From Oligoflexus sp. (GTDB lineage: Bacteria; Bdellovibrionota_B; Oligoflexia; Oligoflexales; Oligoflexaceae): a stretch of 64,000 nucleotides of DNA. Both the position numbers and the translations under genes were made by a program. A model generated the notes under the pieces. The model had not been told where the DNA came from and made no database searches. It saw only the letters and a program-made list of their open reading frames with translations. Of the stretch, positions 52,881 through 61,666 are shown piece after piece; position 1 is the stretch's first letter; each line of letters starts with the position of its first letter. The stretch lies in contig JACMOC010000052.1 of assembly GCA_014378195.1 (NCBI GenBank), positions 18,388-82,387 on the forward strand, given 5' to 3'.

Positions 52881-54638
52881 TCAGTTGATAAGGCGGAGGC
52901 CTTCGCTGACGAGTTCGGCAACGTCATTATCACTGCCTGATTTCTTTTTATCAAGTTCGTCCTTAATCGGTTTCATCCACGATGCGTCGAGCTTTTGCTC
53001 GCGGCCCAACTCGTAGATTTCCATCATGAGAAGCCATTCGTCTTTCGCTTCCGCGTACGTCTCGAGACCCATGGCTTCGAGTTCTTTCAAAGCCTTTATC
53101 TCACCTGGCTGCTGATGAAGAGCCGTACGCAAGTCACGGAGCTTTTCGTAGCGGACAAAGTTGCTTTTTTCAAAAGCGCTAAATGGCGACTCGCGAGACG
53201 GCGTGGTTTCCGGCTCGGAGATTTCGTGTTCGCCGAAAGCCTCCCGATCCGCCGGCCCACCGTAAACGGAGGGTACTTGGTCGCCGACGAGCATATCAAA
53301 TTCGCCCCAGGATGGTTCGAAGTAGATTTTGCTGCCCTTTTTCACAGTACAATCTTTGAATGTGAGAAGAACGATTTTCCCGGCTTTGCGCAGAACTTGA
53401 GTCAGGAGGCCTTTGACTTCAATTCCCGAACTAAAGCTAAGGGTGGAGATCTGGCCTTTTTCGATTCCAAGTGAGCGTAAGGTGGTATCGTCCATAGTCG
53501 AAAGCGGAGAGTCGGGACGCGCTGCAAGACGACCGATAGGCGTGCTGAAACCTTCGCCGTGCCTCTCAAGTCCGTGGCCAGGCAACTGTTTGCCTTCATA
53601 TCCAAGCTGCACAGGCCCCGAAAATTTCACAAAATCAATGCGATCTCCCGTGCGTTCAAAATCGGCAAGGACGCCTGAGATGCAAGCAGCTGTATCAAGA
53701 ACCACAGTGGCTATAGCTCGACTGTCCTTAGCTTTCTGCAGGGATTCGTGGCCCCCCCGTTTGAACGCGAGCAGCGCATCCAATTCGTGCAGAACAGATG
53801 TCAAATGCTGCATATCTTCGGCAACGAAGAGCTGGGGCTGCGGTTCTGTGATGTTATATGTGTACTTGATACAGTCGATACTAAATGGGATTTTTTTCAC
53901 ACGCTCAGTCATCGCGTATTTTGATTCCCCGACTGACGAGAGTAGCCCGGCTCCATAAATCTTGGGGTTTTTAACGCTACCCGACAGGCCGTATTCTGCA
54001 GTCCACCAACTCATACGCGCAACGAGGGTCTGTTCGGAAACAAAGCTGAAACTCTTGTTCACGTCCTGCAAACGTTTCTCGGCCGCGGCGATAACAGAAG
54101 GGGTACTTTCGGGTTTTTCCTTGATATCGGAGAGGTAACGGACCGCCTCATACACCATAAGGTCTTCTTTGGAATAAAGAGCCTTGGTGCCGAGTGAAGC
54201 ATAATAAGCAAGGTAATCACTGTATTCGGTATCGGGGATGATCGGCGCGTGGCCAGCTGCTTCATGAACGATATCAGGCGCTGGCGTATACGCGATGTGA
54301 TCGACAGTCCGCATGTCAGTAGCAATGGGAATAATCTTGCGAGCCTGAAATTCTATAAAGGCCCAAGGCGCGATGAAGCCAACGACTGGCACCGCCCCCC
54401 AACCGACATCTTGCATGGCTTTATCGATCGCATCGATATGGGGAATACGATCGACCGTCAGTCCACTCTTGGCGAAGCCGGATTGATAAGAGGCAACGGC
54501 GTGGTCTTTGAAGAAATCCTGGGAACGCCTCATAATGTAACGCCATGCGGCCTGATCACGCGAGGTATACTTGCTGTAGTCGTGCTCGCTGCAGTAGGGG
54601 CGCAAGTGGGAAGGTAGTTTGTCGATCGTCCGAGTCAT
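52881..54638 (-). CDS. Aromatic amino acid hydroxylase with a long C-terminal domain
   Basis: I chose ATG 54638, which has GGGAG 5 bases upstream, giving 585 residues. The biopterin-dependent iron site is His125, His130 (PDIVHEAAGHAP) and Glu215 (WWTAEYGL). VGWGAVPVVGFI and TVDHIAYTPAPDI precede it. The catalytic domain ends near residue 300. It is followed by about 280 further residues with a beta-rich part (TLSFSSGIEVKGLL, GKIVLLTFKDCTVKKGS) and a helical tail. Ordinary bacterial phenylalanine hydroxylases are about 260-300 residues; the long form is known in other phyla. Phe, Tyr or Trp could be the substrate. The pyrF gene ends 59 bases away. Confidence 0.9.
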   Translation of the reverse strand: MTRTIDKLPSHLRPYCSEHDYSKYTSRDQAAWRYIMRRSQDFFKDHAVASYQSGFAKSGLTVDRIPHIDAIDKAMQDVGWGAVPVVGFIAPWAFIEFQARKIIPIATDMRTVDHIAYTPAPDIVHEAAGHAPIIPDTEYSDYLAYYASLGTKALYSKEDLMVYEAVRYLSDIKEKPESTPSVIAAAEKRLQDVNKSFSFVSEQTLVARMSWWTAEYGLSGSVKNPKIYGAGLLSSVGESKYAMTERVKKIPFSIDCIKYTYNITEPQPQLFVAEDMQHLTSVLHELDALLAFKRGGHESLQKAKDSRAIATVVLDTAACISGVLADFERTGDRIDFVKFSGPVQLGYEGKQLPGHGLERHGEGFSTPIGRLAARPDSPLSTMDDTTLRSLGIEKGQISTLSFSSGIEVKGLLTQVLRKAGKIVLLTFKDCTVKKGSKIYFEPSWGEFDMLVGDQVPSVYGGPADREAFGEHEISEPETTPSRESPFSAFEKSNFVRYEKLRDLRTALHQQPGEIKALKELEAMGLETYAEAKDEWLLMMEIYELGREQKLDASWMKPIKDELDKKKSGSDNDVAELVSEGLRLIN

Positions 54639-54697
54639 AAGTTCTCCCAGGGAAGGCGTTCCTTCATACAATCTGAAATGTGAGATGCTTCTGCAAG

Positions 54698-55492
54698 TTA
54701 GAACTGAGCGAGTTCTGTCGCGATTTGGTCGCGATACTGTTTGGCCACTTGAGCGGGATCAGCCGCATAGATGATCGCCCGCCCCACGTTGACGATCGCG
54801 CGACGGCCAAACCTTTGAAGTATTGGTCCGATGTCGCCACCTTGAGCCCCGATGCCAGGAACAAGAATGGTGGCGGTCGTGAGGATCGTTGCGAGCTTAT
54901 CAAGCTCATCGATCGTTATGTGATTGTGGACACTTGGAGCACCGATCACGACTCCATCGACATCGCCTTTTTCCGCCTGATGGGCAAGATACTCATAGAA
55001 GGGGAGTCCACCTATAAGAGCATCCTTCATGAGCTTAAATTCGGGATTTGACATCAAGACAAGCATGATGAGGCCTATTCCCTGTGATTTTGCCTGCTCT
55101 GCCGTTTGCAGGGCATTGCCTGGGAATGGCGCATACGTTAAGGCGTCGTAGCCCTCTTGAGAGGCGTGATAAAGAGCTGCTGCATTGGTGTCGCCAATAT
55201 CGGCTAGCTTGGTGTCATCGATGCTGAGCATTCCATGCTCACGAATTTTTTGCGTGAGTATTTGCATGTCGGACCGCGAGAAGTCTTTGTAGTAGTTGCG
55301 GTTGATTTTAACCGCGGCTGCGTAAGGCGCTATCGCATCCACTATTCCAAGTGTCCAGGAAAGCTTGCCCACGCCTTGGGGATAAGACTGCGCGCCTCGT
55401 TGTCCCGGCTCGGCCGCATCGATACCAACACATAATAAGCTCGATTTTCTCTCCACCGCGTCGGCCCAAAGTCCGCGAAAGTTTTTGCTCAT
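54698..55492 (-). CDS. pyrF: Orotidine 5'-phosphate decarboxylase
   Basis: 264 residues, a family 2 OMP decarboxylase. The catalytic motif is SIDDTKLADIGDTNAA (Asp-Lys-Asp tetrad). LCVGIDAAEP is at the N-terminus, and VPGIGAQGGDIGPIL with VNVGRAIIYA forms the phosphate site. It forms UMP, the last step of de novo pyrimidine synthesis. The start overlaps the pyrE stop (ATGA), so the two are coupled. Confidence 0.95.
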   Translation of the reverse strand: MSKNFRGLWADAVERKSSLLCVGIDAAEPGQRGAQSYPQGVGKLSWTLGIVDAIAPYAAAVKINRNYYKDFSRSDMQILTQKIREHGMLSIDDTKLADIGDTNAAALYHASQEGYDALTYAPFPGNALQTAEQAKSQGIGLIMLVLMSNPEFKLMKDALIGGLPFYEYLAHQAEKGDVDGVVIGAPSVHNHITIDELDKLATILTTATILVPGIGAQGGDIGPILQRFGRRAIVNVGRAIIYAADPAQVAKQYRDQIATELAQF

Positions 55493-56175
55493 GTCTCGCC
55501 ACTCAGGCGCGAAGCCGTCGTGTTGAGTTCTTTTGCTAACGCTTCAACCAAGGCGAGGGGCGGATGCTGTTTCTGAACGGCAAGGGCCAGGAGTTCAGGC
55601 GCGCGGCTTAAGGGGTGATAGCTGATTTTGCCCTGATAATGCTGGGCGAGATATTCGGCAGCCGTTAAGCCATCGCCTCTTACCTCACAGCGATCCGTGA
55701 GGCTGATGACGCCTTTAACGTCAACACCTGCCGCAATCAGCTGATCGAGACATTGAAAGAGAGACAAGCCGGTCGTGATCGTATCTTCTAGGACATAAGT
55801 CCCACTGCCGGGCGCTCCGATAAAATAACGGTCCGCTGGGTCGCCGTGCAGTTTAGGTTTGGCTCGGCCCATGGCGATCGTATGAGAGCCGACCTGGAAA
55901 TGAGGTGAACGCTTTGCCAATTTGAAGGCCGCGATAACTGCCGTTTTTGTTGCACCTTCGGGCACGCCATAGAGTGTTTTGCAGGGGAGACGTTCGGATT
56001 CAATAAAATCGACAAGGTGCTCAGTCAAAGTGTCCAAGAGAGCTGCGTCATTACTCGCAGGTCGCCAGTTGACATAGAAATGACTCAGGCGTCCGCTTTT
56101 TAAGCGAATTGGTTGATCAAAAAAGCCAATGACCTCGTGCGCCAGTACGAAATCTGCAAACGTCGAATCCGTCAT
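55489..56175 (-). CDS. pyrE: Orotate phosphoribosyltransferase
   Basis: 228 residues from ATG 56175, preceded by GGAAGAAG. The PRPP loop is TYVLEDTITTGLSLF; LKSGRLSHFYVNWRP and LYGVPEGATKTAVIAAF complete the family pattern. It joins orotate to PRPP to make OMP, the substrate of PyrF encoded next. The substrate PRPP comes from Prs, also encoded in this window. Confidence 0.94.
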   Translation of the reverse strand: MTDSTFADFVLAHEVIGFFDQPIRLKSGRLSHFYVNWRPASNDAALLDTLTEHLVDFIESERLPCKTLYGVPEGATKTAVIAAFKLAKRSPHFQVGSHTIAMGRAKPKLHGDPADRYFIGAPGSGTYVLEDTITTGLSLFQCLDQLIAAGVDVKGVISLTDRCEVRGDGLTAAEYLAQHYQGKISYHPLSRAPELLALAVQKQHPPLALVEALAKELNTTASRLSGET

Positions 56176-56448
56176 CGCTTCTTCCTTTCGCATCATTTGC
56201 GCGAATCCTACACCAAGTGATCGAAAGACTAAAGTGAGGAGTCACGCTAAGCGGCGGGAAGCGATAATATCGATTGTATAAATTCTTTCTTCGTAAGATA
56301 TCGTTAACATTAGATAATTTATCGGCGAGTGAGATTGCTCATGCGTTCAGTCGGCGTAATCTCTTTCTCTGACTCCCATTTTGTGAAAAACTATCAGGGA
56401 ACAATTCGCCTTAGCCTTAGTGCTGCCTACTTCCAGGAGTTCAGCGAC

Positions 56449-58842
56449 ATGTCGAGCAACCTCACCCGAAATCCCAATCTCGATCTCAATTCCACAGCAA
56501 AACTGAGTGGCTCTGGTGAGGGCGAGGCCTGGCGAAAAAATATAGTGCGAAATTCTGTGAGTTTTCCGCGGAATGATGATTGGTGGACCGGGCCCAATCC
56601 ACTGGAGGCGCGCAAAAAGAAGCCTTACGCCGACGGGCGGATTACCGCATTGCCAATTCCAAATTTGCAGACCTGTACACGCGCCGAACTTCAGGCATAT
56701 TTTGATAACGGCTGGATGTTGACCGAACTCTTGTTTGCATGCCTTGTGGATGAAGAAGGTTTTTATCGACCGCCCTATCATAACCTACGCCACCCATTGA
56801 TCTTCTATTACACGCACCCGGCTGTTTTATATATCAACAAACTACACGTCGCCGGTCTCATCGGAACGACGATTCACCCTTATCATGAGCGACTGTTTGA
56901 AACAGGCGTGGATGAGATGAGCTGGGATGATTTATCGAAAAATGAAATGGAGTGGCCTGACCTTGAGCACTCCTACAATTATCGCAAACAAACCTATCAA
57001 ATCGTTTCCAAAGTTATAGCGACTCATCCTGGACTGGCCGATGGTCACGCGCCCATAACGCCTGAATCGCCACTGTGGGCGCTTGTTATGAGCTTTGAGC
57101 ACGAGCGGATCCATTTGGAAACTTCATCTGTTCTGATACGAGAGCTGCCTGCAAATATCATCAAGCGACATCCGGGTTTTCCCGACCTGCATCCAAGTGC
57201 CAAACCCTACGATCTTCATGCGGCTTGGAAAGCTCCGATCTCAGGCCAGGATTATCCTGCAAATCCCTGGGTCAACCTTAAAGCCCGCACGATCACGATT
57301 GGGAAGGACCTCGCGTTCCCGACGTTTGGCTGGGATAATGAATACGGTCACCGCGAAGCAAACGTCAAAGATTTTGCGGCGACACGGCAGTTGACCAGCA
57401 ATGGCGAGTTTTATGAATTTGTCAAAGACGGTGGTTATCGTGATCAGAAATTCTGGACCGAAGAGGGCTGGCGCTGGCGTACGTTCCGAAACGTCAAATG
57501 GCCGAGTTTTTGGGTGCCGGTTGGTCCCCAGGGCGCTCATCAATTTGCTCTGCGCTCGTGTTTCGAAATCGTCGCGATGGCTTGGGATTGGCCGGTCATT
57601 GCCAATTATCACGAAGCTAAGGCTTATGCCGCGTGGCGTAATCATAAAGAAAAACGCGTTTGTCCTCTGCGTCTCATGACCGAGGCCGAACATCATGCCG
57701 TACGGTCTGTCGAAGCCACTGGAAATACCCCGGACGATGTGAGTCGGGCCTTTTCTGTGATTGAACGACCGACTGTGAATTCCAGCCTCCGATGGGGCAG
57801 TGAAGGCCCTGTCAACGGTCGTCCCGAGGAAGAATTTGCGGACGTATTTGGGAACGTGTGGCAGTGGCTCGAAGATCATTTTCATTTTCTTCCAGGTTTT
57901 CAGGTGCACACTTTGTACGATGATTTCAGTACCCCTTGTTTTGATGGTTTGCACCAGATGATCATGGGCGGGAGTTTCGTCAGCGCCGGTGATGAAGCCA
58001 CAGTGCATGCTCGTTTTCATTTTCGGCCTCACTTCGGGCAACACGCCGGCTTTAGGCTTGTGGATCCCTTGGTGCCGGGCAACAACGGGGCCGTTCAAAT
58101 CATCGAGCCCGTCGACGACGGACTGAAAGATGAGACAAAAACACGCGCGCAACAGATTTTTGCTGCTTTTTCCCAAGATGACGAACTGTTGATCGAAGCG
58201 ATGATCAGCCGCGAAAAACTCGACCGGAACGTCTTCCCGTCGCTCGTGAAAAAATATGTGTCGAAACACTTGAACGCACAAAGCCGGGTCCTTGAAGTTG
58301 GTTCGGGCGTCGGGGCTTTGAGTTATCGGTTGGCAGAGATGGGCTATAAAACGATTGGAAGCGATATTTCCAAACTCGCGATTGATACAGCAAAAGAGTG
58401 GCACAAAGTCGGGTACGTCGAGTGTTTGAATCCCGACACGGGAGAACCCATGGCGATACCACTCGATCGCGACGCTTGTCAAAGACTTGAATGGCGACAG
58501 ACCGATGCGAGCAGTCTTCCTGCCGAATGGTTTGACTTTGATTTTGTGGTTCTGAATCGTGTTTTAAGCCAGCTTCCATCTCCTAAGGGTCTTCTGGGCC
58601 GATTGAGTGGTGAGCGTGGACTCGTGAAGCCAGGCGCCTACGTTTTGATAGCTGATAGGTTTGCTTGGTCAGAACGTTCGACACCAAAAACCCTCTGGCT
58701 CGACGCAACTCAGGTCGGCGAAGCTCTCGGTGGACATTTCAAAAAGATCGAGGAGGGCAGCTGTTTTCATGTGGAACGCCCGTCCAAAGATCTGGCAGCC
58801 GTTGGTCGACTGCAGTTTAGCTTATGGAGGCGAGAATCGTGA
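56449..58842 (+). CDS. ovoA: OvoA, 5-histidylcysteine sulfoxide synthase with methyltransferase domain
   Basis: I chose ATG 56449 (AGGAG 9 bases upstream), giving 797 residues; a frame is open from 56329. Domain order is DinB-like, FGE-sulfatase-like, methyltransferase. Iron ligands appear in HERIHLE (His218, His222). The FGE part has DVFGNVWQWLEDHFHFLPGF, YDDFSTPCFDG, MIMGGSFVSAGD and RPHFGQHAGFRL, a pattern typical of OvoA. The C-terminal methyltransferase has VLEVGSGVGALSY at about 613-625. OvoA joins cysteine to the imidazole of histidine with oxygen, and the last domain methylates the ring to make ovothiol A. Confidence 0.93.
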   Translation: MSSNLTRNPNLDLNSTAKLSGSGEGEAWRKNIVRNSVSFPRNDDWWTGPNPLEARKKKPYADGRITALPIPNLQTCTRAELQAYFDNGWMLTELLFACLVDEEGFYRPPYHNLRHPLIFYYTHPAVLYINKLHVAGLIGTTIHPYHERLFETGVDEMSWDDLSKNEMEWPDLEHSYNYRKQTYQIVSKVIATHPGLADGHAPITPESPLWALVMSFEHERIHLETSSVLIRELPANIIKRHPGFPDLHPSAKPYDLHAAWKAPISGQDYPANPWVNLKARTITIGKDLAFPTFGWDNEYGHREANVKDFAATRQLTSNGEFYEFVKDGGYRDQKFWTEEGWRWRTFRNVKWPSFWVPVGPQGAHQFALRSCFEIVAMAWDWPVIANYHEAKAYAAWRNHKEKRVCPLRLMTEAEHHAVRSVEATGNTPDDVSRAFSVIERPTVNSSLRWGSEGPVNGRPEEEFADVFGNVWQWLEDHFHFLPGFQVHTLYDDFSTPCFDGLHQMIMGGSFVSAGDEATVHARFHFRPHFGQHAGFRLVDPLVPGNNGAVQIIEPVDDGLKDETKTRAQQIFAAFSQDDELLIEAMISREKLDRNVFPSLVKKYVSKHLNAQSRVLEVGSGVGALSYRLAEMGYKTIGSDISKLAIDTAKEWHKVGYVECLNPDTGEPMAIPLDRDACQRLEWRQTDASSLPAEWFDFDFVVLNRVLSQLPSPKGLLGRLSGERGLVKPGAYVLIADRFAWSERSTPKTLWLDATQVGEALGGHFKKIEEGSCFHVERPSKDLAAVGRLQFSLWRRES

Positions 58843-60260
58843 GTAAGCTTCACACTTCGCCCTTTGATTGGACGGCTGCACAGATCGAAACCGCGTTTGC
58901 GAGCATGGCCAAACAAACGGGAGCGTGGTGGGAAAGTTTACCAAATCTCAATCCTGCAGGGACAGCCCACGATCCTCTTACCCACAGTGTGAAAAAGGAT
59001 TGGACTCATCCTTTTCATGAGGGGACGCCTCCAGAAAAAGGCAGCGCGCTTGATGGGCTGGTTGAAGGCCTCATTCGCGACTTGGGCCGAGACAGCCAGG
59101 TTGTTGGTCATCCGACTTATCTCGCTTACGTCGCCGGCGCCGGCAATCCAGTCGCCGCCATAGGGCAAGCTCTGGCGATGCTTCTCAATCCTTATACGGG
59201 CACCTTCTCCACGGCACCCGCAGCTGTCGAGCTCGAAGATCAAACGATTCGATGGCTCGTCACCATGATGGGCTGGCCAAGCGCGGGCACGGGTCTTTTG
59301 ACCACGGGCTCGTCGTTAGCAATTTTTTCGGCGGTCCTCGCCGCGCGTGAGGTGCGGCCCGCACTCCCTGGAAAAAGACGTGTTTACGTCTCCGACCAGG
59401 CTCATCATTGCATCGGTAAGGCTTTATTCGCAGCTGGATTTTTGCCCGAAGAAACCGCAGTCATTGAAAATGACGAAGGTCGACTCGGGGCAGAAAAAGT
59501 GCGGGACCGGATTCGCAGTGACAAGAAAAAGGGTCTGGTTCCCATCATGCTCGTCGGCACGGCTGGTACGACCAACCTTGGTCGTGTGGATCCACTCAAC
59601 GATCTCGCTGATATCTGTGCTGCCGAAGATCTGTGGTTTCATGTTGATGGCGCCTACGGTGGCTTTTTTCGAACCTTACCTGAAGCCTCAATTCTTAATG
59701 GGCTCGAACGGGGCGATTCTCTTTCACTGGATCCTCACAAGGCTTTCTGCATGCCTTACGGCACGGGTGCATTGCTAGTCAAAGATGTAAAAGCGATTCG
59801 GTGGCCACGCGGCCTTGATGCTTCCTACATGCCGCCCTTTGACCCCGGGCTCATGCGTCTCGAATATTCCGATATCTCGCCCGAACTATCGCGGGATTTT
59901 CGGGGGCTGCGTCTCTGGTTATCCATAAAAGTCTTTGGGATGGAGACGTTTCGGTCTCATCTCGCTTCAAAGTGGCAACAGGCTCGCTGGCTGTGTGCCG
60001 GCCTTGAGGATCACGCAGCTTTCGAGATCGTTGCGAAGCCTGATCTTTCGCTTTTTGGCTGGCGATTGAAAAACGATCCCGATAATTCCAAAACGAAAAA
60101 ACTGTTTCAACAGATAAACAGCAGCGGGCGCTTTTTCGTGACCACGTGCGAGTGGCAGAAAAAACTCGTGATACGCACCTGTATACTCGGCTTTCGCACC
60201 GATCAATCTCATTTAGAAGAATTTTTGCAACATATTGTTTCTCTTGCGGAAAAAGGTTGA
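58839..60260 (+). CDS. Group II PLP-dependent decarboxylase
   Basis: 473 residues from a GTG at 58839, with GGAGG 8 bases upstream and overlapping the ovoA stop. PLP lysine is Lys301 in SLDPHKAFCMPYGTGAL; HVDGAYGGFFR and LTTGSSLAIFSAVLAARE are family motifs of aromatic/aspartate-type decarboxylases. Its substrate is not fixed by motifs; histidine, tyrosine-like amino acids or ovothiol itself are possible. Its overlap with ovoA strongly links it to that pathway. Cytoplasmic. Confidence 0.88.
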   Translation: MSKLHTSPFDWTAAQIETAFASMAKQTGAWWESLPNLNPAGTAHDPLTHSVKKDWTHPFHEGTPPEKGSALDGLVEGLIRDLGRDSQVVGHPTYLAYVAGAGNPVAAIGQALAMLLNPYTGTFSTAPAAVELEDQTIRWLVTMMGWPSAGTGLLTTGSSLAIFSAVLAAREVRPALPGKRRVYVSDQAHHCIGKALFAAGFLPEETAVIENDEGRLGAEKVRDRIRSDKKKGLVPIMLVGTAGTTNLGRVDPLNDLADICAAEDLWFHVDGAYGGFFRTLPEASILNGLERGDSLSLDPHKAFCMPYGTGALLVKDVKAIRWPRGLDASYMPPFDPGLMRLEYSDISPELSRDFRGLRLWLSIKVFGMETFRSHLASKWQQARWLCAGLEDHAAFEIVAKPDLSLFGWRLKNDPDNSKTKKLFQQINSSGRFFVTTCEWQKKLVIRTCILGFRTDQSHLEEFLQHIVSLAEKG

Positions 60261-60263
60261 ACG

Positions 60264-61412
60264 ATGGATACATCGCGCGCTTTTCGGGCATTTTTTCATT
60301 CGGCTCCCGGTCTGACTCATCTTAATAATGCGGGTCTCTCGCCAATCAATATTGAAGCAGAAGCGATCGTGCGGTATTGGGTGCAGAGGTATCGCGCCGA
60401 GGGCATGTTTTGTAACGATGCTTATCTGGAAGGTGTAGACCAAGCGCGCGTGCAGCTGGCAAAGTTTCTGGATGCTGATCCCGGAAGTCTCGCGTTTTTC
60501 CAAAGTACGGCAAACGCCATTAGCCAGATTGCTTTTCAATTGCAATTGAAAGCGGGTCAGGAGGTCTTGATGTGGGATCAAGAGTACGGATCCAATCTGT
60601 ATCCCTGGCAGGAAGCCTGCAAAAGATCAGGGGCAACGCTGGTGCTTGCCGAATCCGCTGACGAAATGGCAACGCCAGTCGAAAAACTCTTGAAATATGT
60701 AACCGATCAAACGCGTGTAATTGCGATCTCGTGGGTGCAATTTCAGACAGGCGCGATTACCGACCTTAAAGCGCTCGCCGAATTTGCACGAAAAAGAGGG
60801 ATATGGACTGTCATCGATGCCTTCCAGGGGATCGGTGTTTTGCCATTTTCGTTCCGAGAGCTCGGAGTGGATGCCGTGGTGGGGGGGGCTCATAAATGGA
60901 TGACGTCTCCCGTGGGTGTCGGTTATTTGTGTATAAAACAAGACAGAGTGCGGGAGTTTTTGCCCCACAACGTCGGTGCGTACACATTCGGAACCTGCGA
61001 AGATCCCACCGACCTGACCTGCACGCCGAAACACGACGCCTTGCGTTTTGAAGCCGGTTCGAAGCAGGTGCTTGAAATCATCGCTCTTGGTGCCTCAGCG
61101 GCCTTGATTGAGCGTTGTGGAATTCGTTCCATTCAGAAGACCGCGCTTGATCTCAGTCAGGATCTGGCTGAAGGCTTACGAAGCCTTGGCTATCATGTCA
61201 CGGCGTCCAACGGACGAAAACAAACGTCACCTATCGTAAACTTCAGTCCAACAGAAAAGTCTCCGCTTGCGTCACATGATGAGGTGGTAAAAACCCTTGT
61301 CGCTCATCGCGTAAGTTATGCACGACGTGGACCCGGCATTCGCCTGGCACCTCATGCTCATAATGAAACAGCAGATATACAAAGGGTGTTGAAGGTCTTA
61401 GGTCACTCTTAA
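60264..61412 (+). CDS. Class V PLP enzyme, candidate ovothiol sulfoxide lyase (OvoB/EgtE role)
   Basis: 382 residues, 3 bases after the decarboxylase, with AAGG before the ATG. The PLP lysine is Lys211 in VVGGAHKWMTSPVGVGYL; LNNAGLSPINIEAEAI and ALRFEAGSKQVLEIIALG match the cysteine desulfurase-like class V group. EgtE, which cleaves the sulfoxide in ergothioneine synthesis, belongs to this class, and ovothiol synthesis needs an analogous lyase. The position after ovoA makes this the best candidate. An isopenicillin-N-epimerase-like or other function is possible. Confidence 0.82.
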   Translation: MDTSRAFRAFFHSAPGLTHLNNAGLSPINIEAEAIVRYWVQRYRAEGMFCNDAYLEGVDQARVQLAKFLDADPGSLAFFQSTANAISQIAFQLQLKAGQEVLMWDQEYGSNLYPWQEACKRSGATLVLAESADEMATPVEKLLKYVTDQTRVIAISWVQFQTGAITDLKALAEFARKRGIWTVIDAFQGIGVLPFSFRELGVDAVVGGAHKWMTSPVGVGYLCIKQDRVREFLPHNVGAYTFGTCEDPTDLTCTPKHDALRFEAGSKQVLEIIALGASAALIERCGIRSIQKTALDLSQDLAEGLRSLGYHVTASNGRKQTSPIVNFSPTEKSPLASHDEVVKTLVAHRVSYARRGPGIRLAPHAHNETADIQRVLKVLGHS

Positions 61413-61424
61413 AAATGTTTTGCC

Positions 61425-61453
61425 AAGACTCATCTTAGAATGAGTCTTTTTTT
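61425..61453 (+). terminator. Rho-independent terminator of the ovothiol operon
   Basis: AAGACTCAT, loop CTTAGA, ATGAGTCTT, followed by at least five T. Confidence 0.93.
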
Positions 61454-61533
61454 GCATCTTGCCGCTAAATCCCTACGCCCCATGAAGACTATCCAAAACA
61501 CCCCATCGTGGCTTAGAAAGATTAATCATCATG

Positions 61534-61567
61534 CTATTGATCCCTGAAATTAGGGGAGAATCAATAG
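61534..61567 (+). promoter_or_regulatory. Hairpin upstream of the alcohol dehydrogenase gene
   Basis: CTATTGAT (61534-61541) and ATCAATAG (61560-61567) form a perfect 8-bp outer stem with an inner CCCT/AGGG. It lies 100 bases before the start codon. It could be an operator or a leader hairpin; nothing further can be said. Confidence 0.4.
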
Positions 61568-61666
61568 GCTAAACGTTTGTCTTGTTCGAAACCCTGCCTA
61601 AGTCTGAGGCATAAATTTTGCATAGCCATCTGGTGTGGCGTTCAAAATATTAAAGGGAGTTCGTCA

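Noticed and set aside
57241..58482. 413-codon minus-strand frame antisense to ovoA
   Set aside because: OvoA motifs run through the same region on the plus strand.
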